A stretch of 31,170 nucleotides of DNA. Source: JASFHF01 sp050123375. Lineage in GTDB: Bacteria; Pseudomonadota; Gammaproteobacteria; UBA12402. Location: NCBI GenBank assembly GCA_050123375.1, contig JASFHF010000025.1, positions 1 to 31,170 on the forward strand, read 5' to 3'. Shown here piece by piece: positions 31,000 through 31,170 of this stretch. Within the stretch, counting starts at the first letter, position 1. Every line of letters starts with the position of its first letter. The notes beneath the pieces were generated by a model. It ran no database searches. It was not told the DNA's origin and was given only the letters and a program-made list of their open reading frames with translations. A program made the position numbers and the translations under genes.

Positions 31000-31027
31000 A
31001 TTATACAATAATTATTTTGTAGTACAA
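31000..31027 (-). promoter_or_regulatory. Promoter of infA-rimO
   Basis: On the minus strand TTGTAC (31022-31027), 16 bases, TATAAT (31000-31005). This gives a leader of about 25 bases before the IF-1 ATG at 30971. Confidence 0.65.
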
Positions 31028-31044
31028 GTTTCATTAGGTTTTAA

Positions 31045-31094
31045 TGTCAAACCAAAATAGAAATGTCCTTTAGTTCTCCAAATTAGAAATGTCC
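31045..31094. mobile_element. Possible insertion-sequence terminus with two iterons
   Basis: Starting TGTCAAACC (31045), two near-identical 15-mers follow: AAAATAGAAATGTCC (31054-31068) and AAATTAGAAATGTCC (31080-31094), 26 bases apart. Terminal TGT and repeated GAAATGTCC units resemble IS481/IS21-like transposase-binding ends as I recall them. No transposase frame is visible before the window ends at 31170, so it may be a complete IS running out of the window or a solo end. Confidence 0.45.
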
Positions 31095-31170
31095 CCCTCC
31101 GATTATAGAATAAACCATTGTGGTAAATTCTATCAATTATAGTAATGCTTAATTCTTATGATAAGATCTG

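Noticed and set aside
31153..31170. Start of a transposase gene at the right edge
   Set aside because: An ATG with only a few codons before the window ends and no ribosome site; not supportable.

Overview
The window is AT-rich and reads as a chromosome segment of a host-associated gammaproteobacterium, most likely in or near the Legionellales (Coxiella, Legionella, Berkiella or Aquicella type). The housekeeping proteins are gammaproteobacterial: the rpsP-rimM-trmD-rplS operon, prmB, yciB, murA, gltX, cysS, rimO and infA. Three proteins look like type IVB (Dot/Icm) secretion effectors, and each has a PmrA-like direct repeat (hexamers of the CTTAAG type, 5 bp apart) upstream. The lineage is an inference; no 16S rRNA or secretion-apparatus gene lies in the window.

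Layout. 1-353 is the 5' part of a leftward outer-membrane beta-barrel gene. 797-2134 is a DUF4143-type AAA ATPase whose promoter and start region is a long inverted repeat. 2115-4174 holds hinT (minus), ppa and prmB (plus). 4179-5414 is a second DUF4143 ATPase between 36-bp imperfect direct repeats; each repeat encodes both the prmB tail and the yciB tail, so the gene looks like an inserted cassette. 5480-8600 holds leftward yciB, an APC permease and a DPM-type glycosyltransferase with a GtrA domain. tRNA-Leu(CAA) follows. 9018-15187 holds a DUF1640-like coiled-coil protein, an aldose epimerase, an M23 peptidase, xseA, tadA, a mobA-like gene, a type IV pilin, fdhD and ogt. 15324-17335 is the ribosomal and tRNA-modification operon. 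tsaB diverges from it.

18148-29437 is the most unusual part. A two-TM protein (18148-18903), a 620-residue protein with repeated membrane hairpins (24448-26310) and a divergent Ser/Thr kinase ending in a CaaX box, CTIL (26352-27647), each have a PmrA-like box in the promoter region. Between them lie murA, a Nif3-family gene, gltX and cysS. Downstream of the kinase promoter is a second APC permease. A strong promoter, a His-rich leader peptide and mutually exclusive hairpins ending in an intrinsic terminator precede it. This looks like a his-operon-type attenuator placed on a transporter, which makes the permease a candidate histidine importer. rimO and infA close the window, and the right edge carries two iteron-like repeats resembling an insertion-sequence end.

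Intergenic spaces carry at least four families of small inverted-repeat elements, some with compensatory changes between copies. They resemble REP or RAYT-type repeats. No CRISPR array, rRNA gene or complete IS was seen.
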